In this document: positions 8,164 to 16,986 of the stretch, one piece after another
How positions within the stretch are numbered: the first letter of the stretch is position 1
How the letters are laid out: the number at the start of each line of letters is the position of its first letter
Origin: Aurantibrevibacter sp041749595
GTDB lineage: Bacteria > Bacteroidota > Bacteroidia > Flavobacteriales > Flavobacteriaceae
Length of the DNA stretch: 64,000 nucleotides
NCBI GenBank assembly: GCA_041749595.1
Contig: JBGTBA010000165.1
Location: 17,581 to 81,580, forward strand
Direction: 5' to 3'
Made by a program: the position numbers and the translations under genes
The notes under the pieces: generated by a model
The model's input: only the letters and a program-made list of their open reading frames with translations
Database searches by the model: none
What the model was told of the DNA's origin: nothing

Positions 8164-10812
8164 TTATCCCAAACTCGCCAAACTTTTTTCCAAAGTCTCT
8201 ATCTTGGCCTCTGCATCGGCCTGTTTTTTGCGTTCTACGGCGATGACCTGCTCGGGGGCGTTGCTCACAAATCGTTCATTGCCCAACTTCTTCTGCACCG
8301 ATTGCAAAAAGCCCTTGGTATATTCCAATTCTTCTTTTATCTTTTCAATTTCGGCGACCACGTCTATGGCTCCGCTAATGGGAATAAAATATTCATTGCT
8401 TTTTACCCTAAAGGTAAGTGCCCCTTCAACCGCTGCTTCTACATAGGTGATTTTGGAGACATTGGTAAGTTTGCCAATGACGACATCCCAAGTGGTAGCT
8501 ATTCCTTCCTCATTTAAAAGCAGAAGTTCCAACACCTCTTTAATTGCTATATTCTTTTCTTTTCGCACCGTTCGGATACCTGAAATAACCTCAGCGGCAA
8601 AATCAAAACCTGAAATCAATTCACTATCCACCCTTCCGGCTTCCGGCCATTTGGAAATCACCAAGGCCTTATCGGGAGTACGATCGGCTATTTGTTGCCA
8701 GATATCTTCGGATAAAAATGGCATAAAAGGGTGTAACAACTTTAGATTATCCTCGAACAGGGAAATTATGGCTTCAAACGTAATCTTATCTATAGGTTGT
8801 TGATAGGCCGGTTTTACAATTTCCAGCAGCCAGGAACAGAAATCATCCCACACCAATTTATAAATTGCCATCAGGGCATCGGAAATACGGTATTTGGAAA
8901 AATGATCTTCAATCTCCGCTAAGGTTTGGCTGAATTTAGACCGATACCAATCAATTCCCAATTTTGAAGCCGCCGGTTGTGGAAGCCCGCTTACCTCCCA
9001 CCCTTTTACGAGACGGAAGGCATTCCATACCTTATTGGCAAAATTCTTACCTTGCTGGCATAGTGCCTCATCAAACAACAGATCATTTCCGGCTGCGGAA
9101 CTCAACAACAATCCTACCCTGACCCCATCGGCACCATAATGCTCAATTAATTTCAGTGCATCCGGGGAATTTCCCAAGGATTTGGACATTTTACGCCGTT
9201 GGGCATCGCGAACCAGTCCCGTAAGATAAACGTTCTCGAAGGGCTTTTCCCCTCGAAACTCGTATCCTGCAATGATCATCCGAGCTACCCAAAAGAAAAG
9301 GATGTCCGGACCGGTGACCAAATCATTTGTGGGATAATAATAGGCTATATCCTTATTTTCCGGTTCTAAAATTCCATTAAAAACACTTATTGGCCACAAC
9401 CAGGAGGAGAACCAAGTGTCCAAGGCATCATCGTCTTGTCTTAAGTTGATCTGGGTCAAGGTTTTGGCCAAAGGATTTTCGGTGGTCGCAAGTTTCTCTA
9501 TTGCTTTTTGAAGAGCCTCCTCCCGAGTCTCCGCCACCACAAAATCGTCCTTTCCGTCACCATAATAATAGGCAGGGATTTGCTGTCCCCACCATAACTG
9601 ACGGGAAATGTTCCAATCCCGGATGTTTTCCATCCAATGGCGGTATGTGTTTTCGAATTTCTTTGGAAATAATCTTATGGCCTCGTCCTCTAACACCGCT
9701 TTTATGGCCGGTTTTACCAAATCTTCCATTTTAAGGAACCATTGATCGGATAGACGGGGCTCTATAACCGCCTTGGTACGCTCAGAAGTTCCCACTTTAT
9801 TGATGTAATTTTCGGTCTTTATTAAAAATCCGCCCTCTTGAAGTTCCTGCGCAATTTCCTTGCGCACGGCAAAACGGTCTTTCCCTTGATAGTGCAGTCC
9901 AAAGCTGTTTAACGTACCGTCCGCATTAAAAATATCGATGGTTTCCAATTGATGTTTTTGCCCTAGGTTCCAGTCATTAATGTCATGGGCCGGGGTTACC
10001 TTTAAGCAACCCGTTCCAAATTCCATATCCACATAATCATCGGTTATGATGGGTATGGCCCTGTTACAGATAGGGACAATAGCCATTTTGCCCTTTAGAT
10101 GTGTATAGCGCCCGTCATTGGGATGGATACAGATGGCCGTATCGCCCAAAATGGTCTCAGGTCGGGTTGTGGCAATCGTTACTTTTTCATCAGAACCTTC
10201 AATTGTGTAGGAAAGAAAATAGAGCGTTCCTTGCTTTTCCTCATAGATAACCTCTTCATCCGACAGTGTTGTCTTGGCTTCCGGATCCCAATGTACCATC
10301 CTATATCCCCTGTATATCAACCCTTTATTGTAGAGATCGACAAAAACCTTGATCACGGAAGCTGACATATTGTCATCCATCGTAAAGGCAGTGCGTTCCC
10401 AATCGCACGAACATCCTAACTTTTTCAACTGCTCCAAAATAACGCCCCCATACTCATGGGTCCAATCCCATGCATGTTTTAAAAATCCTTCCCTACTTAG
10501 ATCGGATTTGCAAATACCCTGCTCTTTTAACTTTGCCACCACTTTGGCTTCCGTAGCAATGGAGGCATGGTCCGTACCGGGCACCCAACAAGCGTTTTTA
10601 CCCATTAACCGGGCCTTACGGATCAATACATCCTGTATGGTATTGTTCAGCATATGCCCCATGTGGAGCACTCCGGTAACGTTTGGGGGCGGTATAACAA
10701 TAGTATAGGGTTCCCGATGGTCCGGGATGGAATGAAAATGATTATGGGTCATCCAGTAGTCGTACCAGTGCTTTTCTAATTCCTGAGGCTCATATTTTGA
10801 TGGGACATCCAT
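8164..10812 (-). CDS. valS: Valyl-tRNA synthetase
   Basis: Charges tRNA-Val with valine in the cytosol; class I synthetase with an editing domain that removes mischarged threonine. 882 residues, the normal length. Seen: the HIGH-type motif HMGH (residues 50-53) after PPPNVTG; editing-domain text TTRPETILGDTAI; and KMSKSLGN near residue 541, the second ATP-binding motif. The C-terminal 60 residues form a Lys/Glu/Ala-rich coiled coil, the tRNA-binding arm typical of ValS. ATG 10812 is the natural start (MDVPSKYEPQELEKHWY). It is divergent from the DUF1573 gene across a 199-base gap that holds a promoter. Confidence 0.98.
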   Translation of the reverse strand: MDVPSKYEPQELEKHWYDYWMTHNHFHSIPDHREPYTIVIPPPNVTGVLHMGHMLNNTIQDVLIRKARLMGKNACWVPGTDHASIATEAKVVAKLKEQGICKSDLSREGFLKHAWDWTHEYGGVILEQLKKLGCSCDWERTAFTMDDNMSASVIKVFVDLYNKGLIYRGYRMVHWDPEAKTTLSDEEVIYEEKQGTLYFLSYTIEGSDEKVTIATTRPETILGDTAICIHPNDGRYTHLKGKMAIVPICNRAIPIITDDYVDMEFGTGCLKVTPAHDINDWNLGQKHQLETIDIFNADGTLNSFGLHYQGKDRFAVRKEIAQELQEGGFLIKTENYINKVGTSERTKAVIEPRLSDQWFLKMEDLVKPAIKAVLEDEAIRLFPKKFENTYRHWMENIRDWNISRQLWWGQQIPAYYYGDGKDDFVVAETREEALQKAIEKLATTENPLAKTLTQINLRQDDDALDTWFSSWLWPISVFNGILEPENKDIAYYYPTNDLVTGPDILFFWVARMIIAGYEFRGEKPFENVYLTGLVRDAQRRKMSKSLGNSPDALKLIEHYGADGVRVGLLLSSAAGNDLLFDEALCQQGKNFANKVWNAFRLVKGWEVSGLPQPAASKLGIDWYRSKFSQTLAEIEDHFSKYRISDALMAIYKLVWDDFCSWLLEIVKPAYQQPIDKITFEAIISLFEDNLKLLHPFMPFLSEDIWQQIADRTPDKALVISKWPEAGRVDSELISGFDFAAEVISGIRTVRKEKNIAIKEVLELLLLNEEGIATTWDVVIGKLTNVSKITYVEAAVEGALTFRVKSNEYFIPISGAIDVVAEIEKIKEELEYTKGFLQSVQKKLGNERFVSNAPEQVIAVERKKQADAEAKIETLEKSLASLG

Positions 10813-10957
10813 GCGTTTCGGTATGATTTTTGTTTACCCGATACGGGTTATTTTAAGTTATAGCTTTTAAAAGTGTAAAATTAAAGTAATTCTTAGGATC
10901 TGCCCCAATTTGGAATACGAAACAAAAATAACTAACGTTATTACATAACAAAAGGAT

Positions 10958-10988
10958 TTTGATGTTCTTGTAAAAACATTTACATTTG
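10958..10988 (+). promoter_or_regulatory. Bacteroidota-type promoter of the DUF1573 gene
   Basis: A -33 TTTG (10958-10961) is followed after 19 bases by TACATTTG (10981-10988), an exact match to the Bacteroidota -7 consensus TAnnTTTG with the preferred spacing. The predicted start of transcription falls about 6-8 bases later, leaving a short A-rich leader of roughly 15 bases before ATG 11012. This is the best promoter match I found in the window. Confidence 0.65.
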
Positions 10989-11011
10989 AGGTTCAACCAA
11001 AACTAAAAAAG

Positions 11012-11398
11012 ATGAAAAAAATAGTACTGGTTTTATTTCTTGGTCTATTAGGTTTTAACCTAACCGCACAGGAAAAAGTAGCTAAAATTGAGTTTAAGAC
11101 GGAAACCGTGGATTACGGAGAGATCGACAAAGGCAGCGATGGTGTCCGCGTTTTTGAATTTACAAACACTGGGGACGCACCCCTGATCATCAGTAGTGTG
11201 AACTCCAGCTGTGGCTGTACCATTCCGAAAAAGCCAGAAGACCCCATTTTACCCGGAAAAACAGGTGAGATACAAGTTAAATACGACACCAATAGGATTG
11301 GTCCTATAAGAAAAGCAGTAACGGTTATTTCCAATGCGGACACTCCCACAAAAGTATTGAAGATCAAAGGAGAGGTAAAAGGCACTGATGTTCCATAG
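11012..11398 (+). CDS. Secreted DUF1573 (ASPM-SPD-2-Hydin-like) domain protein
   Basis: 128 residues: an N-terminal signal peptide (MKKIVLVLFLGLLGFNLTAQ, cleaved after about residue 20), then one DUF1573 Ig-like beta domain. Seen: VDYGEIDKGSDGVRVFEFTNTGD, the motif NSSCGCTIPKKP with its paired cysteines, and LPGKTGEIQVKYDTN. Such single-domain proteins are very abundant and highly expressed in Flavobacteriia and sit in the periplasm or on the outer membrane; the role is not established. The gene is monocistronic, with a strong promoter upstream and an intrinsic terminator 17 bases after its stop. Confidence 0.9.
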   Translation: MKKIVLVLFLGLLGFNLTAQEKVAKIEFKTETVDYGEIDKGSDGVRVFEFTNTGDAPLIISSVNSSCGCTIPKKPEDPILPGKTGEIQVKYDTNRIGPIRKAVTVISNADTPTKVLKIKGEVKGTDVP

Positions 11399-11414
11399 AA
11401 AACCAAAATGATTC

Positions 11415-11440
11415 AAAGCCCGCAATAGTGGGCTTTTTTT
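11415..11440 (+). terminator. Intrinsic terminator after the DUF1573 gene
   Basis: Stem AAAGCCC (11415-11421) pairs with GGGCTTT (11430-11436) around an 8-base loop, followed by a run of T to 11440. The A-rich 5' arm lets it work on the minus strand too, but the convergent minus-strand gene ends at 11439, inside the T-run, so this terminator overlaps that gene's stop codon. Confidence 0.85.
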
Positions 11441-12776
11441 ATTCAAAGACATCCTTTAACACAAAACTGAAAAACATATCCTTGTTGTAGCGTTCTATCA
11501 AAACCCGGATTTCTTTTCCCTTATCCTCGTTTAACATCTTGGTTATTTCCTGCAATTTATAATTGTGCACGCTTTTACCGTTTACAGACAAGATCAGGTC
11601 TCCTTCCTGTAATCCGGCCAAATCTGCTGGGCTACCTGCCCTAATGCCCGAAACAACTATTTCCGGAACCAAACTTAGTCTTGTGGTATTTCCCATTAGT
11701 ATTTGTACATCACCAAAGTTCCTTTCTTCACTTTTTAAAACTCCCCTAGAGTCTGCAATTCGTTCTGCAATAAAACGGACCCCATCATGCTGGATCTCTA
11801 TCCCGCTGATATTGTAATGGAATGGGTCGTTAAAATGTTTGTTTTTACGGATGGTCAGTTCATTGTTGGGGTAATCAAAAACCATATTAAATCTTTTCAA
11901 TATTTCGCCGCCCAAACTACCGTTCCTATCGTACATTTCCTTTGCGATCCTAAAAAATTTCAGGTCTGGAAATGCCGCCTTGGCATCCTCCAAAGAAAAG
12001 CCTCCTATCTCTATTCGTCTTATTTTTGCCCGTTTGCCAAAAACATTTCCACTCAACCCCTTTCCTAGAAAGTCATCAAAACTCTTACTAGGTAAGCGGA
12101 TGTCTTTTTCTTCATCCTCAAAAAGCCAAACGGCATCACCACTACCCGTATCCAACATCAACTTAACCGCAATCCTTTCGTCATCTTCCAAATATATATT
12201 GCCCGAAATATATGCTCTCTTGTTCACAACATCCAGAGGCAAGACTTCATCTTTATTTCTTTTTGAACCATTGTAAAATTGGGGGTCATGGAACTTAATG
12301 GTCTTTGCGCCGTAATTTATTTCGACTATAAAATCCCTGAAAAGATCGTAGCCAATAATACCGTGAACCGGTATGCCCAATGTTGGCGAAAGATTAAATC
12401 CTTTATCCAGGACTACGTAAAGCATTTGGTCCTGATTTACCATGTCCTTTATTTTGAGCACGTTCCCTTTGGAACTCAACGCTTTCATGGGATCGCCCTC
12501 CCCGATTCCTTTAATGGAAATTTCGGAAACATTGTTTATTTGGACAGAATCTTGGCCCGATAAATTGAAAAGTATCGGTTTGCTGACCCCCGAGTCTAAA
12601 ATAAAGGAAAGTTTGGATCCGTTGAGTTCCACTGGGATAATGATGAGGTTGTTGATAAGTTGGAACTTGGCTTTTTGGTGTTTTTCGCCTTTCCCCAAAT
12701 GGAAGGATTGTGCCGTTCCCCATAACGGGAAACACAAAAAGCAGAAAACCAAATATCCAATTATCCCTCTCAACAT
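11439..12776 (-). CDS. Periplasmic aspartyl protease-like (retropepsin) protein with PDZ domain
   Basis: 445 residues. A signal peptide (about 1-22, ending GTAQS) is followed by two retropepsin-like lobes: FILDSGVSKPILF (DSG instead of DTG) and LMLDTGSGDAVWLF (DTG). A PDZ domain occupies the C-terminal 90 residues (GIRAGSPADLAGLQEGDLIL). The architecture is widespread in Bacteroidota as 'aspartyl protease family protein' and predicts a periplasmic or surface-attached enzyme; target proteins are unknown. Both lobes retain an Asp, so activity is plausible. It is convergent with the DUF1573 gene and divergent from the aminotransferase gene; 148 bases lie in the latter gap. Confidence 0.88.
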   Translation of the reverse strand: MLRGIIGYLVFCFLCFPLWGTAQSFHLGKGEKHQKAKFQLINNLIIIPVELNGSKLSFILDSGVSKPILFNLSGQDSVQINNVSEISIKGIGEGDPMKALSSKGNVLKIKDMVNQDQMLYVVLDKGFNLSPTLGIPVHGIIGYDLFRDFIVEINYGAKTIKFHDPQFYNGSKRNKDEVLPLDVVNKRAYISGNIYLEDDERIAVKLMLDTGSGDAVWLFEDEEKDIRLPSKSFDDFLGKGLSGNVFGKRAKIRRIEIGGFSLEDAKAAFPDLKFFRIAKEMYDRNGSLGGEILKRFNMVFDYPNNELTIRKNKHFNDPFHYNISGIEIQHDGVRFIAERIADSRGVLKSEERNFGDVQILMGNTTRLSLVPEIVVSGIRAGSPADLAGLQEGDLILSVNGKSVHNYKLQEITKMLNEDKGKEIRVLIERYNKDMFFSFVLKDVFE

Positions 12777-12877
12777 TCTTATTATTAAATGATTACCCTC
12801 CTTAAAGATACGAGTTTTTTGCTTACAGTCCGCTACATATCAACAAACATTGCCGAATTAAATAAAACCGATTGATG

Positions 12878-12908
12878 TTGTTTTGTCCGTTATGATTTCC
12901 CATTTTTG
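12878..12908 (+). promoter_or_regulatory. Candidate Bacteroidota promoter of the aminotransferase-murB pair
   Basis: TTG at 12878-12880 is followed after 20 bases by CATTTTTG (12901-12908), one mismatch from TAnnTTTG. The downstream ATG is at 12925, leaving a leader of about 10 bases. The call rests only on consensus and position. Confidence 0.4.
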
Positions 12909-12924
12909 TGAAAAATAATACACT

Positions 12925-14115
12925 ATGCCGTCCATCTCCAAGAAAGGACTCTTAATGCCGGAATCTCCTATTCGGAAATTGGTGCCCTTTGCCGAACAAG
13001 CTAAAAAAAATGGGGTAAAGGTCATTCATTTGAATATAGGCCAGCCAGACATCAAGACTCCCCAAATAGCATTGGATGCGGTAAAAAACAATACCTTGGA
13101 CGTTTTAGCGTACAGCATGACCGAGGGATCTGAAAGTTACCGGGAAAAAATTGCCCTATATTATAAAAAACAATCCGTAAAGATCTCCGCAGAGAACATC
13201 ATAGTTACTACAGGTGGATCTGAAGCCTTGGCTTTTGTCATGGGAAGTATTGCCGATCCCGATGAGGAAATCATTGTCCCCGAACCCTTTTATGCCAATT
13301 ATAACGGATTTGCGGTAGCCTCGGGAATTAAAGTCGTCCCTGTTGTATCCAATATCGACACTGATTTTGCCCTTCCCCCAATTGAAGATTTTGAAAAACT
13401 GATCACGCCGAAAACAAAGGGAATACTTATCTGCAATCCGGGAAACCCCACCGGATATTTGTACAGCAAAACCGAAATTAAACAATTGGCGGCCATAGTA
13501 AAGAGACATGATTTATTCCTAATCTCTGATGAAGTTTACAGGGAGTTTGTTTACGATGGAAGGGTACACTACTCGATTTTGCAGGAAACGGGATTGGACG
13601 ATCATGCCATAGTCGTGGATTCAGTATCAAAACGCTACAGTATGTGTGGGGCACGTATCGGATACCTGATCTCCAGAAATAAAAAAATTATACGCACGGC
13701 ACTCAAATTTGCCCAGGCCCGATTGTCTCCCCCCACCTATGCGCAAATTGCAAGTGAGGCGGCCCTGGATGTGCCTCAGAGCTATTTTGATACCGTCAGG
13801 GAAGAATATGAGGAAAGAAGAAATTTGCTCATCAAAGGATTGGAAGGAATAAAGGGCGTTAAAGTAGCCAAACCCCAAGGTTCCTTTTATTGTATCGCCG
13901 AGCTTCCCGTTGCAAATGCAGACGCTTTTGCACAGTGGTTATTGAAAGTTTTCCGTTTAAACGGCGAAACCGTAATGGTGGCGCCCGCCGCAGGATTTTA
14001 TGCCACCGAAGGTCTGGGTCTTAATCAAATACGTATTGCCTATGTATTGGACAAAGAAACCCTTGCAAGAGCCGTGAACATCTTAAAAGCGGCCCTGGAA
14101 ACGTACAAAGCCTAA
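12925..14115 (+). CDS. Pyridoxal-phosphate aminotransferase, class I/II (aspartate aminotransferase-like)
   Basis: 396 residues, fold type I. Seen: HLNIGQPDIKTP near the N-terminus, TTGGSEALAF for phosphate binding, ICNPGNPTGYLY with the substrate-binding Asn, ISDEVYREFVYDG with the PLP-ring Asp, and SVSKRYSMCGARIGY, whose Lys forms the Schiff base. The subgroup resembles the I-gamma aspartate/tyrosine/aromatic aminotransferases; the exact amino acid cannot be fixed from sequence. Its stop (14113-14115) shares one base with the murB start (TAATG), so the two are translationally coupled. Confidence 0.9.
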   Translation: MPSISKKGLLMPESPIRKLVPFAEQAKKNGVKVIHLNIGQPDIKTPQIALDAVKNNTLDVLAYSMTEGSESYREKIALYYKKQSVKISAENIIVTTGGSEALAFVMGSIADPDEEIIVPEPFYANYNGFAVASGIKVVPVVSNIDTDFALPPIEDFEKLITPKTKGILICNPGNPTGYLYSKTEIKQLAAIVKRHDLFLISDEVYREFVYDGRVHYSILQETGLDDHAIVVDSVSKRYSMCGARIGYLISRNKKIIRTALKFAQARLSPPTYAQIASEAALDVPQSYFDTVREEYEERRNLLIKGLEGIKGVKVAKPQGSFYCIAELPVANADAFAQWLLKVFRLNGETVMVAPAAGFYATEGLGLNQIRIAYVLDKETLARAVNILKAALETYKA

Positions 14116-15131
14116 TGAAAATCCTGGAGAATTTATCTTTAAAAAAATACAATACCTTCGGTATAGAGGCAAGCGCAAGGTTTTTTTGCGGGATTACTTC
14201 TATTGAAGAACTAAAAAAAGCCCTGCGACTTACAGGATATCCCAAAAAGATTGTCCTGGGCGGAGGAAGCAACATGCTCATTACCAAAAATATCGATGCC
14301 TTAGTACTTTACGTCAATATCAAAGGGATCCAAATTGAAAAGGAAGACGAAGACACCGTAATTATAAAGGTTATGGCCGGGGAAAATTGGCACCATATGG
14401 TTCTTTGGACCATTGAAAACGGTTTTGGGGGTTTGGAAAATTTATCACTTATCCCTGGAAATACAGGAACGGCCCCCATACAGAATATTGGGGCCTACGG
14501 CGTGGAATTGAAAGATGTTTTTGATAGTTGCCAAGCTATGGAGATAAGCACCCAAGAGATAAAAAAGTTCACCGGAGAGGAGTGTAAATTTGGATATAGG
14601 GATTCTTACTTTAAAAATGAAGGGGCTGGCAAGTACATTATTGTCTCGGTAACCCTTAGGCTTACCAAAAGAAATCATAAAAAAAACACTTCCTATGGCA
14701 CCATTGAAGCAGCGCTTGAAAAAAATAACATAATCAATCCCACGATAAAGGATATTTCCGATGCTGTGGTGGCCATTCGGAAAAGCAAACTTCCTGATCC
14801 AAGTAAAATAGGCAACAGCGGCAGTTTTTTTAAAAATCCACTGATCAATAAAATGGTATTCCACGAACTTCTTAAAAACCATCCTGGGATTCCTTTTTAC
14901 AAAGTTTCGGAAAACGAATACAAAATCCCTGCAGGCTGGTTAATAGAACAATGTGGTTATAAGGGCAAAAGATTTGGTGATGCCGGCGTGCACGAACATC
15001 AGGCTTTGGTACTGGTCAATCATGGAAAAGCCACAGGCCAGGAAATACTGGATTTGGCAACCCGTATCATGGAAGACGTGTACCGTACTTTCAATATCGC
15101 CATTGTTCCAGAGGTAAACATCATAAAATAA
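14115..15131 (+). CDS. murB: UDP-N-acetylmuramate dehydrogenase MurB (type I)
   Basis: FAD-dependent reductase that turns UDP-GlcNAc-enolpyruvate into UDP-MurNAc, the second committed step of peptidoglycan synthesis. 338 residues, matching the type I length. Seen: KYNTFGIEA at the start, VLGGGSNML for FAD binding, PGNTGTAPIQNIGAYGVE, FGYRDSYFK with the Tyr found in type I enzymes, and GNSGSFFKNP, whose second Ser is the proton donor. The C-terminal Glu (IVPEVNII) is present. It overlaps the aminotransferase stop by 1 base and is followed by a perfect hairpin beginning at its own stop codon. Confidence 0.97.
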   Translation: MKILENLSLKKYNTFGIEASARFFCGITSIEELKKALRLTGYPKKIVLGGGSNMLITKNIDALVLYVNIKGIQIEKEDEDTVIIKVMAGENWHHMVLWTIENGFGGLENLSLIPGNTGTAPIQNIGAYGVELKDVFDSCQAMEISTQEIKKFTGEECKFGYRDSYFKNEGAGKYIIVSVTLRLTKRNHKKNTSYGTIEAALEKNNIINPTIKDISDAVVAIRKSKLPDPSKIGNSGSFFKNPLINKMVFHELLKNHPGIPFYKVSENEYKIPAGWLIEQCGYKGKRFGDAGVHEHQALVLVNHGKATGQEILDLATRIMEDVYRTFNIAIVPEVNIIK

Positions 15132-15158
15132 CCCCTGCAATAAAATCACAGGGGTTAT
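15128..15158 (+). terminator. Hairpin overlapping the murB stop codon
   Basis: Perfect 10-bp inverted repeat: ATAACCCCTG (15128-15137) and CAGGGGTTAT (15149-15158), separated by 11 bases. It includes the murB stop. No T-run follows, so it is either a weak or factor-assisted terminator or a stabilising 3' hairpin. Confidence 0.5.
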
Positions 15159-15342
15159 ACCAAACCAAACTAACCAAAACTAAATGTACATTTACCAGAT
15201 GCACATTTATATCTTCAAATATTCCTAGTTAACGACATGCGTAACAATCAATTTTATAACTTAGCGTTTAAACCATATACGGTTTAGATGGCAGATTGGA
15301 CGCTTTTTGCAACTAATTTTTTATGACAACCCAAGCTTTCAA

Positions 15343-15909
15343 ATGAGTGTACTTCTGGAAAACCATATTGTTGAACTTCTAAGGGAAAGGAACGAAAAAG
15401 CCATTTCCCTGTTGTACGAGCATTATGGAAATACACTTTACGGTGTCGCCAATAAAGTGGTCAGGGACGAGGAATTGGCCCAAGATGTGCTACAGGAAAG
15501 TTTTGTTAAGATTTGGAGGAATTCCGATTCCTACGATCCTACAAAGGCAAAATTATTTACATGGCTTTTTAGAATAACCCGCAACACCGCAATAGACAAG
15601 CTAAGAAGCGTAAATATAAAATCCGACAGGGAAATCCAAATTGATGTTTCAAACGTATATACGCTAGGTGTGGAAAGCACGAGGCCAGAGTTAATGGACG
15701 TTCAAGAGAATCTTGACAAATTAGAACCGAAGTATAAAATTGTGTTGGATGCCCTCTTTTTTCAAGGGATGACACAACAGGAAGCAAGTGAAGAGTTGGA
15801 CATTCCCTTGGGAACCATTAAATCCAGACTAAAAATTGGCCTTAGGGAGCTAAAAAAAATTTATGGCCCGTCCATGTCCTTGGCCATTTTAATAAACGTT
15901 CTGTCATGA
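15343..15909 (+). CDS. ECF RNA polymerase sigma factor
   Basis: 188 residues with sigma-70 region 2 (AISLLYEHYGNTLYG through FTWLFRITRNTAIDKLR, the core-binding and -10 recognition helices) and region 4 (QQEASEELDIPLGTIKSRLKIGLRELKK, helix-turn-helix for -35 recognition). The start is ATG 15343 (MSVLLENHIVELL); the in-frame TTG at 15307 lies upstream and adds 12 residues that do not look like the family. Its stop overlaps the next gene's start as ATGA, so it is coupled to its own anti-sigma factor. The pair is organised like SigK/RskA-type systems. The regulon is unknown. Confidence 0.93.
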   Translation: MSVLLENHIVELLRERNEKAISLLYEHYGNTLYGVANKVVRDEELAQDVLQESFVKIWRNSDSYDPTKAKLFTWLFRITRNTAIDKLRSVNIKSDREIQIDVSNVYTLGVESTRPELMDVQENLDKLEPKYKIVLDALFFQGMTQQEASEELDIPLGTIKSRLKIGLRELKKIYGPSMSLAILINVLS

Positions 15910-16664
15910 AAGAAAAAATAAAAATATTCTTGGATAGCGATTTACTTGAAAAGTATTTATTGGGCACAACTACCCATGAGGAAACTTCACAGGTGGAGCG
16001 ATATATTGCCATGTATCCTGAAGTCAGGGTAACCTACAAAGAACTTCAGGAAAATCTGGAGGCATTTGCCAAAATGCATGCCATTAAAACCCCTGATGGT
16101 TTAAAAGACATCATTTTAAATAGGATAAAAGCAGAAAACAGAGGCAGAAGTAAGTTCTACCGTTATGCTGTCGCCGCCAGTTTTACGGCACTTGTTTTTG
16201 CTGGGTCTTCCTATTTTTTCTATACCCAGAACAGAAACCTTCAGCAAGAAAATGAGATTGTCACAAGTAGGATAAAAAATCTTGAAGTTGTCATGAGAGA
16301 GCAGTTGGAGGACGTACGCAACCAATTCATCGTTTTAAACAATCCGCTGACCCAAAAATATAATGTCAATGGAAATAAAAAGGCCAGGGATCTTAAGGCC
16401 GTGGCCTACATTAACCCGGTCAAGAAACTGTCGTACATAAACGTTAGCAAATTGCCCAATTTACCGGAAAACCAATGTTTTCAAATGTGGGCCGAGGTCA
16501 ATGGGAAAATGATCGATTTAGGGATCATAAAAGAGTCGCACGACAAAAATACCCTGTTGGCATTGCCCTACGCAGAAAATGCCATAAGCTATATTACGAT
16601 AGAACCCAAAGGCGGAAACCAATCTCCCACAGTAGAAAATATCGTGGCCAACATAGCCTACTAA
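15906..16664 (+). CDS. Anti-sigma factor, RskA/anti-sigma-K type
   Basis: 252 residues. The cytoplasmic N-terminus (DLLEKYLLGTTTHEETSQVERYI) matches the zinc-less anti-sigma helical domain that holds the ECF sigma factor. A single membrane segment lies around residues 81-100 (YAVAASFTALVFAGSSYFFY), then a coiled stretch, then an extracytoplasmic RskA-type beta domain (LPNLPENQCFQMWAEVNGKMIDLG and YITIEPKGGNQSPT). The gene overlaps the sigma gene by 4 bases (ATGA). It most likely keeps that sigma factor inactive at the membrane until an envelope signal triggers release. The signal cannot be deduced. Confidence 0.9.
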   Translation: MKEKIKIFLDSDLLEKYLLGTTTHEETSQVERYIAMYPEVRVTYKELQENLEAFAKMHAIKTPDGLKDIILNRIKAENRGRSKFYRYAVAASFTALVFAGSSYFFYTQNRNLQQENEIVTSRIKNLEVVMREQLEDVRNQFIVLNNPLTQKYNVNGNKKARDLKAVAYINPVKKLSYINVSKLPNLPENQCFQMWAEVNGKMIDLGIIKESHDKNTLLALPYAENAISYITIEPKGGNQSPTVENIVANIAY

Positions 16665-16737
16665 AACCAACTCATAAAGTAGTGCCAAAACCGTATCCAG
16701 ACGGGTATAATTTTGTATCTTCGCACAAAAGCAAGGT

Positions 16738-16947
16738 ATGAAATTACTCCTCATAACAATAGCTCTCTTAGGTTTGGCATTTGCCGGGATCGCCATAAAA
16801 ATATGGTCTCGGAAAAACGGAAAATTTGCAGGCACCTGTGCCAGTCAAAGCCCATTTCTAAATAGGGATGGCCAGTCTTGCGGCTTTTGCGGAAAACTTC
16901 CAACAGAACAGGACTGTAAAAAAGACACTCGCTTGGAATCGCAATAG
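16738..16947 (+). CDS. Small membrane-anchored cysteine protein (unknown function)
   Basis: 69 residues: one N-terminal membrane segment (about 2-23) and a cytosolic or periplasmic tail with the pattern GTCAS...SCGFCGK...DC, four cysteines including a C-x2-C pair. Similar small proteins are common in Flavobacteriia, and the CGFCGK core suggests metal or redox chemistry, though no function is known. It sits between the anti-sigma gene (73 bases upstream) and the second sigma gene (39 bases downstream) on the same strand. A TAATTTTG box at 16708-16715 resembles a -7 element, but no -33 element is present. Confidence 0.75.
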   Translation: MKLLLITIALLGLAFAGIAIKIWSRKNGKFAGTCASQSPFLNRDGQSCGFCGKLPTEQDCKKDTRLESQ

Positions 16948-16986
16948 GCATTATCAACCCCGATATCAATTTTTTAAAAATATTAA

